Source of the DNA: an uncultured Chryseobacterium sp.
Lineage (GTDB): Bacteria > Bacteroidota > Bacteroidia > Flavobacteriales > Weeksellaceae
Direction of reading: 5' to 3'
Assembly (NCBI GenBank): GCA_913774355.1
Contig: CAJYGB010000007.1
Coordinates: 1-64,000, forward strand
DNA length: 64,000 nucleotides
Shown in pieces: positions 35,236-43,803 of the stretch (position 1 is its first letter; every line of letters starts with the position of its first letter). Under the pieces are notes generated by a model. That model was not told the DNA's origin, ran no database searches, and saw only the letters and a program-made list of their open reading frames with translations. A program made the position numbers and the translations under genes.

Positions 35236-35243
35236 CAAATTTA
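35236..35243 (-). promoter_or_regulatory. -7 element of ribA
   Basis: On the minus strand TAAATTTG fits TAnnTTTG, 30 bases before the ribA start and adjacent to the palindrome at 35247-35267. Confidence 0.55.
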
Positions 35244-35246
35244 TAC

Positions 35247-35267
35247 TTTATTTTAATTTAAAATAAA
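35247..35267. promoter_or_regulatory. Candidate TetR operator
   Basis: TTTATTTTAA, one T, then TTAAAATAAA form a perfect 21-base palindrome midway between the divergent -7 elements. The location and symmetry fit an operator for the adjacent TetR-type regulator controlling both directions, though the AT-only sequence means chance symmetry is more likely than usual. Confidence 0.5.
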
Positions 35268-35276
35268 ATTAATTAC

Positions 35277-35284
35277 TAAATTTG
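35277..35284 (+). promoter_or_regulatory. -7 element of the TetR-type gene
   Basis: TAAATTTG lies 19 bases before the start at 35304. Confidence 0.55.
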
Positions 35285-35303
35285 TTTATAAATAAATTCT
35301 ATC

Positions 35304-35957
35304 ATGGAAGAATATACGCCTATCACACAGGAAAAAATATTTGAACTCTACGGAGATTATCTTCTGAATCATGGTCAGCGGCCTAAGAACGTTTATCTTT
35401 TTGCCAAAGAAAACGGATTTGAGGAAAAAGAATTTTATCATTTCTTCTCCGGATTCGATCAGGTTGAAAAAGAAATGCTGGATCATCTGTTCAGAAAATC
35501 CCTCGAATTAGCTGAAGAAGTTAACTCCCCGGCAACGGTCTCTTCTAAGGAGAAACTCTTGAATGTTTATTTCATTTTCTTTGAAAACCTCACCATGAAC
35601 CGCTCCCTGGTGTTGTCTATCCTGGGAACAACAAAACAGCAAAGTATAATAGCACTTCAGAATCTGCGGGAGACACACCGGCAGTTTATCAATACCCTGG
35701 ATTTCAACGAATGGGAAATGATTGAAAAGGCGAAGCAGAATATCAGGAGATTCAATGAAAAAGCCAGACAGGAAACTCTTTGGCTGCATTTGGTTTCAGC
35801 TATCGAATTCTGGAAAAAAGATACGTCGCCGGATTTTGAAAAGACCGATATTTTTATCGAAAAAACGATGGATACCGGTTTTGAGCTGATGGATAATGAA
35901 CCGCTGAGAAAAGTGATCGACCTCGGAAAATTCCTTTGGAAAGAGAAATTCCGATAG
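35304..35957 (+). CDS. TetR-family transcriptional regulator
   Basis: The 217-residue protein begins with a divergent TetR-type HTH (ITQEKIFELYGDYLLNHGQR, VYLFAKENGFEEKEFYHFFS). The C-terminal helical domain fits TetR_C-type ligand domains (LWLHLVSAIEFWKKDTSPDF, KTMDTGFELMDNEPL). It is divergent from ribA and SDR-DUF2867 and first in line before the AarF and photolyase genes, so it is the likely local regulator. The ligand is unknown. Confidence 0.82.
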   Translation: MEEYTPITQEKIFELYGDYLLNHGQRPKNVYLFAKENGFEEKEFYHFFSGFDQVEKEMLDHLFRKSLELAEEVNSPATVSSKEKLLNVYFIFFENLTMNRSLVLSILGTTKQQSIIALQNLRETHRQFINTLDFNEWEMIEKAKQNIRRFNEKARQETLWLHLVSAIEFWKKDTSPDFEKTDIFIEKTMDTGFELMDNEPLRKVIDLGKFLWKEKFR

Positions 35958-35977
35958 TGGAAAAATGAATCAATAGG

Positions 35978-36032
35978 AACGGGCTTCAGCCCGTTTAAAA
36001 AAGAATAATTCAATTTGGCTTTAGCCTAAATT
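35978..36032. repeat. Paired small intergenic hairpins
   Basis: AACGGGCTTCAGCCCGTT (35978-35995) is a perfect hairpin with loop TC. A second one follows, AATTTGGCT/AGCCTAAATT (36012-36032), around loop TT. The arms and the AGCC/GGCT words look like one two-part repeat common in intergenic regions of this group. It lies between the TetR and AarF genes and might also act as a weak terminator. Confidence 0.6.
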
Positions 36033-36065
36033 TATTTAAGGCCACCAAACACCTGAAATTTAAAA

Positions 36066-37385
36066 ATGAAAACATTAGATAAAATTCCCACAGGAAAAAT
36101 TGAAAGGACCGGCAGCCTTCTGAAAGCAGGAGCAAAGGTCGGTGTCAATTACCTGAAATACTATGGGAACAAAATTACAAAAGATGAAGAGGAAGCCCGT
36201 AAGATCCTGAATGAAGACAACGCAGCGGATATCTACGACTCTTTAAAAGAACTGAAAGGTTCCGCCTTAAAAGTTGCCCAGATGCTGAGTATGGAAAAAA
36301 ATATCCTTCCGGTGGAATATGTGGAAAAATTTTCACTTTCACAGTTTTCCGTTCCGCCGTTATCGGGAGCCTTGGTAAAAAAAACCTTCAGAAAATATTT
36401 CGGGAAAAATCCGGAAGAAATTTTTGATGAATTTTCTGCGGAATCTATTAATGCAGCAAGCATCGGGCAGGTTCATAAAGCCAAAAAAAGCAATAAGAAC
36501 CTGGCGGTAAAAATCCAGTATCCCGGCGTTAGGGAAAGCATTTCCAGCGACCTGAAGATGGTAAAACCTATTGCAATGAAGATGTTCAATATCAAAAAGG
36601 AAGGGTCGGAGTCTTATTTTCAGGAAGTGGAAGACAAGCTGTTTGAAGAAACCGATTATAACCTCGAGCTGAAACGCAGTCAGTTGTTCGCATCCGCCTG
36701 CAGCCATCTTCCGAATGTAAAGTTTCCCGCCTATTATCCTGAATATTCCTGCGAGAAGATCATCACCATGGACTGGATGTCGGGAATTCACTTTTCGGAA
36801 TTCACCAAAAAAGAAAATACTCAGGATGAGCTGAATACCATAGGGCAGACGCTTTGGGATTTTTATATGTACCAGATGCACATCCTGAAGAAAGTACATG
36901 CCGATCCTCATCCCGGAAATTTCCTGATCTCGGACGGCCGTCAGCTTTTGGTGATCGATTTTGGATGTATCAAAGAAATTCCGGAAGACTTTTATGTCCC
37001 GTATTTTGAACTTGCCAAAGAAGAAAACCTGAAAAATCCTGAAATATTCCGGGAAAAACTGTATACCCTGGAGATTTTGCGTAAAGAAGATACGCCTCAG
37101 GAAACGGAGTTTTTTGCTAAGCTATTTTATGAGCTGCTGGAGTTATTCACCAGGCCATTCAATCAGGATAAATTCGATTTTTCAGATGAAGGATTTTTTA
37201 GAGAAATTGCAGATCTGGGGCAGCGTTATTCCAAAATCAGCGATATGAAAGGGATGAATACCAACCGCGGATCACGGCATTTCATCTACCTGAACCGCAC
37301 GTTCTTCGGACTGTACAATATGATGCACGACCTGAAAGCAAAAGATATCAGGATCAATAACTTTAGAAATTTTATAAACCCTTAA
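36066..37385 (+). CDS. AarF/ABC1/UbiB kinase-family protein
   Basis: The 439-residue protein has the ABC1 hallmarks: the KxGQ-related helix ([17 protein letters not shown]), the Ala-rich nucleotide loop ([16 protein letters not shown]), the VKIQYPGV lysine motif, EETDYNLEL, and the catalytic [11 protein letters not shown] with the metal-binding VIDFG. Family members are atypical kinases or ATPases linked to quinone and isoprenoid biology. It heads the plus-strand unit followed after one base by the DUF2256 gene. Confidence 0.9.
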   Translation: MKTLDKIPTGKIERTGSLLKAGAKVGVNYLKYYGNKITKDEEEARKILNEDNAADIYDSLKELKGSALKVAQMLSMEKNILPVEYVEKFSLSQFSVPPLSGALVKKTFRKYFGKNPEEIFDEFSAESINAASIGQVHKAKKSNKNLAVKIQYPGVRESISSDLKMVKPIAMKMFNIKKEGSESYFQEVEDKLFEETDYNLELKRSQLFASACSHLPNVKFPAYYPEYSCEKIITMDWMSGIHFSEFTKKENTQDELNTIGQTLWDFYMYQMHILKKVHADPHPGNFLISDGRQLLVIDFGCIKEIPEDFYVPYFELAKEENLKNPEIFREKLYTLEILRKEDTPQETEFFAKLFYELLELFTRPFNQDKFDFSDEGFFREIADLGQRYSKISDMKGMNTNRGSRHFIYLNRTFFGLYNMMHDLKAKDIRINNFRNFINP

Positions 37386-37386
37386 T

Positions 37387-37542
37387 ATGCCGTCGGGATT
37401 AGCCTCCAAAATCTGCGAAGTCTGCGGATTGCCATTCAATTGGCGTAAAAAATGGAAGAAAAACTGGGACGAAGTCAAATACTGCAGCGAAAGATGTCGG
37501 AAAAACAAAAAATCAATATCGTCAGATTTACCAAAGACCTGA
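37387..37542 (+). CDS. DUF2256 mini-protein
   Basis: The 51-residue product starts one base after the AarF stop. It carries two Cys pairs, CEVCG (Cys10, Cys13) and CSERC (Cys33, Cys37), with [18 protein letters not shown] between them, the DUF2256 zinc-ribbon pattern. DUF2256 genes usually sit next to cryptochrome/photolyase genes. The 3' end overlaps the next gene's start by 49 bases in another frame. It was too short for normal gene-length cut-offs but is well supported. Confidence 0.85.
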   Translation: MPSGLASKICEVCGLPFNWRKKWKKNWDEVKYCSERCRKNKKSISSDLPKT

Positions 37543-38792
37543 GAACACGGGACTCGGAATCTTTGTACAACGCGATGCAGGAAGGGCAGCCTTTTGTTGC
37601 CGTATATATTTTTGATGACCGTGATTTCAGCAGCTTAGAGTCTGGAAGCCTGAAAACAGGGAGGTACAGAGCCAAATTCCTGCTGGAAACGGTAAATGAT
37701 CTTAAGGAAAATTTGAAAAAGAAGAATATTCCTTTTCTCATAAAGAAAGGGAAAACCGGAGATGTATTCGGCGAACTGGCAGAACGCTTTGATATCGTGA
37801 AGATCTTCTGCCAGCAGGAATGGACGAAAGAAGAAACGGATCGTGAGAATGAAATCAGGAATGTACTGCCGTCAGCGGAATGGGAAAAATCGTATTCGCA
37901 GTTTCTGGTTCACCCCTTATTCGTTTCTAAAACCATGGATAAAGTGCCGATGCTGTTTACGGCTTTCAGGCAGAAAATTGAGAAAAACCTGTTGATCCGG
38001 CCGGAGTTTACTTCTGAAAATCTGGTGTATGACAAATCCGGTATCGAAGTTCGATGTGATAAGGTTACTCTTGGGTTGCTGGGATATGAAGAACCTGAAA
38101 CGGATCTAAAAACTGCATTTCCTTTCCGGGGCGGAGAAAGCGAAGCCCTGAAAAGAATGGAATCCTATTTTTCGGAGACCCGGCACCTCAGTAATTACAA
38201 AGAAACGAGAAACGGTTTGATCGGAACGGATTACAGCTCTAAATTTTCCGCATGGCTTGCCGACGGAAGCCTCTCTGCAGTGAGCGTTTATCATGAAATT
38301 AAAAAGTACGAACAGGAGTTCGGCAGCAATGAATCTACCTACTGGCTGGTTTTTGAACTGTTGTGGAGGGATTTTTTCAGATATATTTCGATGGAATACA
38401 AAGACCTGATTTTCCGGAAAAACGGGATCAGCAATAAACCATATATTTCAGAAAATGATGAGGAACTCATCCGTCAATGGAAAGAAGGAACCACAGATTC
38501 GGATTTTATCAACGCAAATATGCTTGAATTGAAAAATACCGGATGGATGAGTAACCGGGGAAGACAGAACGTTGCTTCTTATTTCTGTAAAATCCTGAAA
38601 CAGGACTGGCGGATTGGTGCAGCGTATTTTGAAGAATTGCTGATCGATTATGATGTACATAGCAATTACGGCAACTGGATGTACCTTGCCGGTGTAGGAA
38701 ATGATAACAGAGACCGGGTTTTTAACCCTGAAAAACAGGCAGAAATGTACGACCCTCATCAAGAATTTATACAGTTATGGCTGCAAAAATGA
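37494..38792 (+). CDS. Cryptochrome DASH-like photolyase
   Basis: The start at 37494 ([20 protein letters not shown]) fits the photolyase alpha/beta N-terminal domain; an upstream ATG (37452) only reads through DUF2256. The FAD domain has [30 protein letters not shown] and [20 protein letters not shown], with [11 protein letters not shown] nearby, which is the Cry-DASH pattern. It is predicted to bind FAD and repair UV lesions, probably in single-stranded DNA, or to sense light. The start lies inside DUF2256 and the stop overlaps the next gene. Confidence 0.9.
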   Translation: MSEKQKINIVRFTKDLRTRDSESLYNAMQEGQPFVAVYIFDDRDFSSLESGSLKTGRYRAKFLLETVNDLKENLKKKNIPFLIKKGKTGDVFGELAERFDIVKIFCQQEWTKEETDRENEIRNVLPSAEWEKSYSQFLVHPLFVSKTMDKVPMLFTAFRQKIEKNLLIRPEFTSENLVYDKSGIEVRCDKVTLGLLGYEEPETDLKTAFPFRGGESEALKRMESYFSETRHLSNYKETRNGLIGTDYSSKFSAWLADGSLSAVSVYHEIKKYEQEFGSNESTYWLVFELLWRDFFRYISMEYKDLIFRKNGISNKPYISENDEELIRQWKEGTTDSDFINANMLELKNTGWMSNRGRQNVASYFCKILKQDWRIGAAYFEELLIDYDVHSNYGNWMYLAGVGNDNRDRVFNPEKQAEMYDPHQEFIQLWLQK

Positions 38793-40255
38793 AACATACC
38801 GCACAACTGATTTTTCCACATCAGCTTTTTGAGGATACGGACTACCTTGACCAAGATCACCCGGTTTTTGTGGTTGAGGAATTCCTGTTTTTTAAGCAGT
38901 ACACTTTTCACAAACAGAAAATAGCGTTTCATCGGGCTACGATGAAGTTTTACGAAGATTTTCTGCAGAAAAAAGGCTTTAAAGTGGAGTACATAGAAAG
39001 CAATTCCGAATATTCTGATATCAGGAAATTAATTCCGAAACTTGAAAGAGAAGGCTTTGAAACCATCCGTACGACCGACGTCTGTGATAACTGGCTGGAA
39101 AAAAGATTAAATGAAACAAAGATTAAGCTTGAAATCCTGGACAGTCCGTTGTTCATCAATACCAGAGAAGATTTAAAGGAATATTTTGAGAATAAAAAAT
39201 CATATCATCAGACTGATTTCTACAAGCAGCAGAGAATTACACGGAATATCCTGATGAAAACCGGGAAACCTTTGGGTGGAAAATGGACATATGATACGGA
39301 GAACCGGAAGAAATATCCCAAAAACAGGAAAGCACCGTCCATTCATTTCCCTGTAAACAATGCCTATTTTAAAGAAGCTAAAGAATATACGGAACAATAT
39401 TTTGCCGATAACTACGGGAGCCTGACGGATGAGCAGCTGTATCCTGCCACTTTTGAGGAAGCTGAAAAATGGCTGGTCCTGTTTTTTGAAAACCGTTTTG
39501 CCGAATTCGGAGTATATGAAGACAGTATCGTGGAAAAAGAACACTTCCTTCATCACAGTGTTCTTTCGCCATTGCTGAATGTTGGTTTGTTAACCGCTGA
39601 AATTGTTCTGGAGAAAGCTATTGCTTTTGCAGAGGAAGATGATATTCCGGTGAACTCGCTGGAAGGTTTTGTCCGGCAGATTCTCGGCTGGCGTGAATTT
39701 GTGCGTGGTGTCTATGTATACCAGGGAACTTACCAGCGGAATAAAAATTACTGGAATCATACCAATAAGCTCCCGGAAACCTTTTATACAGCGCAAACGG
39801 GCATTTACCCGATTGACAGTTCATTGAAAAAAATCCTGAAGACGGGTTATGCCCATCACATTGAAAGACTGATGGTTTTTGCTAATTTCATGAATCTCTG
39901 CCAGTTCGATCCTACTGAGGTTTATCAGTGGTTTATGGAAATGTTCATCGATTCCTACGATTGGGTAATGGTTCCGAATGTCTACGGTATGAGCAGCTTT
40001 GCCGACGGCGGGAAAATGAGTACGAAACCATACATCAGCGGAAGCAATTACCTGAAAAAAATGAGTGATTACCCAGCCGGAGAGTGGACAGAGAAGTGGG
40101 ATGCCCTGTTCTGGAATTTCATCCACGAGCACAAAGACTTTTTCCTCAAAAATCCGAGGCTGTCGATGATGGTGCGGACTTTTGAAAAAATGCCTGAGGA
40201 AAAGAAGAAACAGCATTTGAAGACCGCAAAAGAAATAGTTAGAGGTAAAGGTTAA
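38777..40255 (+). CDS. PhrB-type (prokaryotic 6-4) photolyase without Fe-S cysteines
   Basis: The 492-residue protein matches the PhrB/FeS-BCP family: LIFPHQLF near the N-terminus, FVRQILGWREFVRGVY, YAHHIERLMVFANFMNL, PNVYGMSSFADGGKMSTKPY and SGSNYLKKMSDY. Where the family has cysteine ligands after MSDY, this protein has PAGEWTEKWDALFWNF, without cysteine. From memory of PhrB (Cys350, 438, 441, 454) the fourth position, 88 residues earlier, is also Pro. An ATG at 38789 with ATGA overlap to the Cry-DASH stop is an alternative start. It probably repairs (6-4) photoproducts, or is an altered descendant. Confidence 0.88.
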   Translation: MAAKMKHTAQLIFPHQLFEDTDYLDQDHPVFVVEEFLFFKQYTFHKQKIAFHRATMKFYEDFLQKKGFKVEYIESNSEYSDIRKLIPKLEREGFETIRTTDVCDNWLEKRLNETKIKLEILDSPLFINTREDLKEYFENKKSYHQTDFYKQQRITRNILMKTGKPLGGKWTYDTENRKKYPKNRKAPSIHFPVNNAYFKEAKEYTEQYFADNYGSLTDEQLYPATFEEAEKWLVLFFENRFAEFGVYEDSIVEKEHFLHHSVLSPLLNVGLLTAEIVLEKAIAFAEEDDIPVNSLEGFVRQILGWREFVRGVYVYQGTYQRNKNYWNHTNKLPETFYTAQTGIYPIDSSLKKILKTGYAHHIERLMVFANFMNLCQFDPTEVYQWFMEMFIDSYDWVMVPNVYGMSSFADGGKMSTKPYISGSNYLKKMSDYPAGEWTEKWDALFWNFIHEHKDFFLKNPRLSMMVRTFEKMPEEKKKQHLKTAKEIVRGKG

Positions 40256-40400
40256 GATTAAAATGTAAGCTAAAATTAAACTCAGTGCGCTTTTATAAGT
40301 GAAAAGTTTGTGCTGAGCCTGTCGAAGTAGCATTATGGAACTTAAAAACAAGAGGAGTAAAAAGTCTTTGTGAGCTTTGCGTTCAAATAAAAATAAAACA

Positions 40401-40682
40401 ATGAATAAAAATTTCAACACACAACAAACCGACCGCATCATCGAAATGGCCTGGGAAGACCGCACCCCCTTTGAAGCCATCCTTTTTCAGTTTGGGGTCA
40501 GCGAATCGGAAGTGATTGAACTCATGCGTTCCGAACTTAAAGAATCGAGCTTTAAGCTTTGGAGAAAACGGGTTAATTCGGGAGTCAGCCAGAAGCATTT
40601 GAAAAAACGGAATGATGATATTAAAAGATTCAGATGCAGCCGGCAGCGGACTATTAGTAATAATAAAATTTCCAAGAGGTAG
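40401..40682 (+). CDS. DUF2805/TIGR03643-family protein
   Basis: The start at 40401 (MNKNFNTQQTDRIIEMAWED) gives 93 residues with the family pattern RTPFEAILFQFGVSESEVIE, LMRSELKESSFKLWRKRV and the basic C-terminal tail. The family is of unknown function and commonly lies in photolyase clusters. In front of it is GTGCTGAGCCTGTCGAAGTA (40309-40328), a hairpin-forming intergenic repeat. Confidence 0.85.
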   Translation: MNKNFNTQQTDRIIEMAWEDRTPFEAILFQFGVSESEVIELMRSELKESSFKLWRKRVNSGVSQKHLKKRNDDIKRFRCSRQRTISNNKISKR

Positions 40683-40895
40683 AGGCTGAGGTAAATATTA
40701 AGCCTAAGACTTAGGTTAAGATTTTGAAAGGCTGACTTCACTATTGATTAGAATCTTTTCCGGACTTTCTATCAAAAGGCATCAATGAGCAAATAAGGCT
40801 TTTCTTCGTCTGGCTCATGATAAACTGGGCTCAGCCTGACAATAAGATGAAAATTTAATTGAAGGATCTAAAAAATAACATCAAAAAAAATAAAT
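40683..40895. other. Short spacer before the SDR gene
   Basis: No gene or clear promoter. The spacer contains CTGGGCTCAGCCTGAC (40827-40842), a cousin of the CTGAGCCTGTCGAAG word at 40311. Confidence 0.3.
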
Positions 40896-41594
40896 ATGAA
40901 AAACATCGTCATCATCGGCTGTGGCAAAGGTATTGGCCTTGCTACTGCAAAAATCCTTTCCGGAGAACACCACATCATAGGAATTTCAAAAACGGAAAAC
41001 TCAGAACTAAACCATCCGAATATCGAATTTCATGAGATGGATATTCTCTCGGGAAACCCGGACGAAATTCCCTTTCCCGAAGTTGTGGACGGTTTGGTAT
41101 ATGCACCGGGCAGCATTAACCTGAAACCTTTTAACAGGCTTTCTCCGGATGATTTTAAAAATGATTTTGAAATTAATGTAATGGGTGCGGTAAAAATTAT
41201 CCAGAAGCTTCTGCCTAACCTTAAAAAATCAGGCAGTGCTTCCATTGTCCTCTTCAGCTCTGTGGCCGCAAAACTGGGAATGCCTTTTCATGCTTCGGTA
41301 GCAGCCAGTAAAAATGCAGTGGAAGGCCTCACCAAAAGCCTGGCCGCAGAATTTTCCGCACAGAAAATAAGGGTAAATGCTATTGCTCCTTCTCTTACAG
41401 ATACCCATCTGGCCGCTCAGTTGCTGTCTACTCCTGAAAAGAGGGAGGCTTCTGCGAAAAGACATCCGCTGCAAAGGGTAGGTAATCCCGGGGAAATTGC
41501 TTCGATGGCTGCGTTCCTGTTATCCGACCAGGCTTCATGGATTACCGGACAGGTTTTCGGAATAGACGGCGGAATGGGCAGTGTAAAACTTTAG
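40896..41594 (+). CDS. SDR-family oxidoreductase lacking the catalytic Tyr
   Basis: The 232-residue classical SDR has the cofactor motif IIGCGKGIGLATA, the catalytic Ser in VLFSSVAAK, and the terminal GIDGGMGS. The position expected for the catalytic Tyr (YxxxK) reads SVAASKNAVEGL, with Val in place of Tyr and the Lys kept. It may be inactive as oxidoreductase or use another mechanism. It is part of the photolyase-cluster unit, about 200 bases after DUF2805. Confidence 0.88.
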   Translation: MKNIVIIGCGKGIGLATAKILSGEHHIIGISKTENSELNHPNIEFHEMDILSGNPDEIPFPEVVDGLVYAPGSINLKPFNRLSPDDFKNDFEINVMGAVKIIQKLLPNLKKSGSASIVLFSSVAAKLGMPFHASVAASKNAVEGLTKSLAAEFSAQKIRVNAIAPSLTDTHLAAQLLSTPEKREASAKRHPLQRVGNPGEIASMAAFLLSDQASWITGQVFGIDGGMGSVKL

Positions 41595-41600
41595 ATTGAA

Positions 41601-41628
41601 TTGTTCTTAATTATTTAGATTAAATTTG
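41601..41628 (+). promoter_or_regulatory. Promoter of the MarR-type gene
   Basis: TTG (41601-41603), 17 bases, then TAAATTTG (41621-41628) fit the Bacteroidota consensus. The start codon follows only four bases later, so the transcript would be nearly leaderless or this is a coincidence. Confidence 0.5.
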
Positions 41629-41632
41629 TATT

Positions 41633-42274
41633 ATGAATACCGACTTTTTCATTAATCTGCTTCACCAGGTAAAAGATTTTGAAAATTCTGAAGCCTGCAA
41701 ACCTCATTCTACATTGGAGGATTTCCGTTTATGGTTAAATGATAAAAAATACAGGGAAGAAAGCCCGACCAAGCTTTTCAGGAATGAAAGGCATGACGTT
41801 TTTTTTACTGAAAACGAAATCTGTAAGCAGGTTCTTTTGCTGGGAAGGTATTCCAAGCAAGCCATCAGAAGAGGACTTAAAGATTTTCCGGAGCTTGCTA
41901 ATGAAGAATTTACTTACCTGTACCGGCTAAAGGATGAGCCGAATCTTACCAAAATGCAGCTGATCGAGCGTAATGGCCACGAAAAGCAGACCGGTACGCA
42001 GATCATCAAGCGTTTGCTGGAATCCGGAATGATGTCGGAAAAAAATGATGAAAAAGACAAAAGAAGCAAAAGGCTGAACCTTACCGCAAAAGGCGAAAAG
42101 GCATTTCATCAATCCGTGGACCGGGTAAACATAACATCCAAATTTTTATCCGGCCAGCTGGATAATAAAGAAAAAGAAACATTACTCGGCCTGCTCAAGA
42201 AGCTTAACGAATTTCATGGTCATTTTTACCGCGAAGATAAAACTTCGGATCTTGAAACGCTTATTCAGTATTAA
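41633..42274 (+). CDS. MarR-family transcriptional regulator
   Basis: The 213-residue protein has a winged helix-turn-helix (NLTKMQLIERNGHEKQTGTQ, then IIKRLLESGMM, wing KNDEKDKRSKRLNLTAKG) framed by helices typical of MarR proteins. The N-terminal 70 residues are longer than usual. It closes the photolyase cluster and may control the SDR gene or neighbours; no matching operator was identified. Confidence 0.8.
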   Translation: MNTDFFINLLHQVKDFENSEACKPHSTLEDFRLWLNDKKYREESPTKLFRNERHDVFFTENEICKQVLLLGRYSKQAIRRGLKDFPELANEEFTYLYRLKDEPNLTKMQLIERNGHEKQTGTQIIKRLLESGMMSEKNDEKDKRSKRLNLTAKGEKAFHQSVDRVNITSKFLSGQLDNKEKETLLGLLKKLNEFHGHFYREDKTSDLETLIQY

Positions 42275-42500
42275 ACATGAAACGCTTTATTTCAGATTAA
42301 GTGTAGAAAAATAAATAATCACATTGTAATTCAATAAACTAGAATGTCTGTCCGTTATAATTTGGGTTAGAAATTTACCTTGTTTAATGTTTGAAGACAA
42401 CGGCAGAATAGACTTCCAGCTTCCATTTTCCGGCAATTAATCGGAACTACTTTGCAATAAAGATCCTGCATAATTTCGTATTTTTGCATAAAGCAATCTG
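42275..42500. other. Spacer with degenerate GGAAG element
   Basis: The stretch holds a GGAAG-element relative at 42411-42433 (ACTTCCAGCTTCCATTTTCC) and a TATTTTTG word at 42479-42486, a possible -7 element for the next gene. Confidence 0.35.
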
Positions 42501-43241
42501 ATGTTCAGGCATAAAGGGAAAGGAAGGACTTATCGGCATAATTTAAAATTAGCTTCATTACTGTCATGCGTTGCCGGTATGGTGAACATCATCGGTGTAT
42601 TTTCGGTACATACGCTTACCACGAATGTGACCGGGCATTTTGCCTATTTTTCAGAGCAGTTTTTCCTGGAAAATTATGCTTCGGCTTTTACTTTTCTGCT
42701 TTACATTCTGGCTTTTTTACTGGGTGCTTTCGTAACCGGGCTGGTGATGGAGCTTGCATCAGGACGGCAATCCCATACTTCTTACATAATTCCTGTTTCC
42801 ATTGAAATTGTTATTCTTTTTGCAGTAGGACTTTCTTCATTGTACAGTGACGGTCTTAATCCGGTTAGCTCAAAAATCATTTCCGTTTCACTGCTTTTTG
42901 CTATGGGTTTGCAGAATGCACTGGTAACGCGGGTTTCGATGTCTGTGGTAAGAACAACGCATCTCACCGGGCTGTTTACGGATTTGGGCATCGAACTTTC
43001 CCAGCTGCTGACCCACGGAAAACCGCAGAAAGCAATGCTTCTCAGAAGTATATTTTTAAAACTTATGATCATTAGCGGATTCTTTTTAGGAGGTATCACG
43101 GGAGGTTGGCTTTACCGGTATTTTTCCTTACAGACACTTATGCTTCCGGTACTTATTCTGTCGTTTGCCTTATGGTACGATAAAGTCCTTTTTCGGTATT
43201 ACCATTTAAAACGGAAATATCGGGTAAAAAACGGAGAATAA
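42501..43241 (+). CDS. DUF1275 (YoaK-family) membrane protein
   Basis: The 246-residue protein has six hydrophobic segments and the family motifs SCVAGMVNIIGVFSVHTLTT, NVTGHFAYFSEQFF, LFAMGLQNALVTRVSMSVVR and TTHLTGLFTDLGIE. The function is unknown; it is located in the inner membrane. It stands alone, with a TATTTTTG promoter word upstream. Confidence 0.88.
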   Translation: MFRHKGKGRTYRHNLKLASLLSCVAGMVNIIGVFSVHTLTTNVTGHFAYFSEQFFLENYASAFTFLLYILAFLLGAFVTGLVMELASGRQSHTSYIIPVSIEIVILFAVGLSSLYSDGLNPVSSKIISVSLLFAMGLQNALVTRVSMSVVRTTHLTGLFTDLGIELSQLLTHGKPQKAMLLRSIFLKLMIISGFFLGGITGGWLYRYFSLQTLMLPVLILSFALWYDKVLFRYYHLKRKYRVKNGE

Positions 43242-43300
43242 GAAGATCTTTATAGTTGAATTCTTTACTTTTATCTTTGGAACATTTAAATTTTATTTCA

Positions 43301-43687
43301 ATGGAAAACAGGGAGCGGTATATTACGGTGATCGAGAATTATATCAGTACATATAACCGTTTTGATGTTAAAGGAATGTGCCGGGATCTGAGCGAAGATA
43401 TTTTGTTTGAAAATATATCCGATGGAAATGTTGACATGAGTATTAAAGGGATCGAAAACTTTAAAAAGCAGGCGGAAGCTGCAACAGCTTACTTTTCGGA
43501 AAGACACCAGCGTATTGACAGCTGGAACTTCAACAACCATGTTGTAACCATAGAAATCAGTTACCAGGCAACTCTGGCTATTGATCTGCCCAATGGAATG
43601 AAGAAAGGGAATATGCTTACATTAAAAGGAATCTCAGAGTTTGTTTTTGAAGACCATGAGATTATTTCGCTTAGAGATATCAGTTAA
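43301..43687 (+). CDS. SnoaL/NTF2-like protein
   Basis: The start at 43301 (MENRERYITVIENYISTYNR) avoids an unlikely N-terminal extension from 43256. The 128-residue product has the NTF2-like pattern: the N-terminal helix, DVKGMCRDLSEDILFENI, IKGIENFKKQAEAA and a C-terminal beta-sheet. Substrate or role unknown. A TATCTTTG word at 43272-43279 is a possible -7 element. Confidence 0.78.
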   Translation: MENRERYITVIENYISTYNRFDVKGMCRDLSEDILFENISDGNVDMSIKGIENFKKQAEAATAYFSERHQRIDSWNFNNHVVTIEISYQATLAIDLPNGMKKGNMLTLKGISEFVFEDHEIISLRDIS

Positions 43688-43803
43688 AATACAAAAGATA
43701 CCGATTGTAATCCATTGACTTTCTTACACGCATGTTGAATGTTTTTACAGTAATTTTTGTCAATCAGGATACATTATGTTAATTTTGAATGAATTAAAAA
43801 ATT

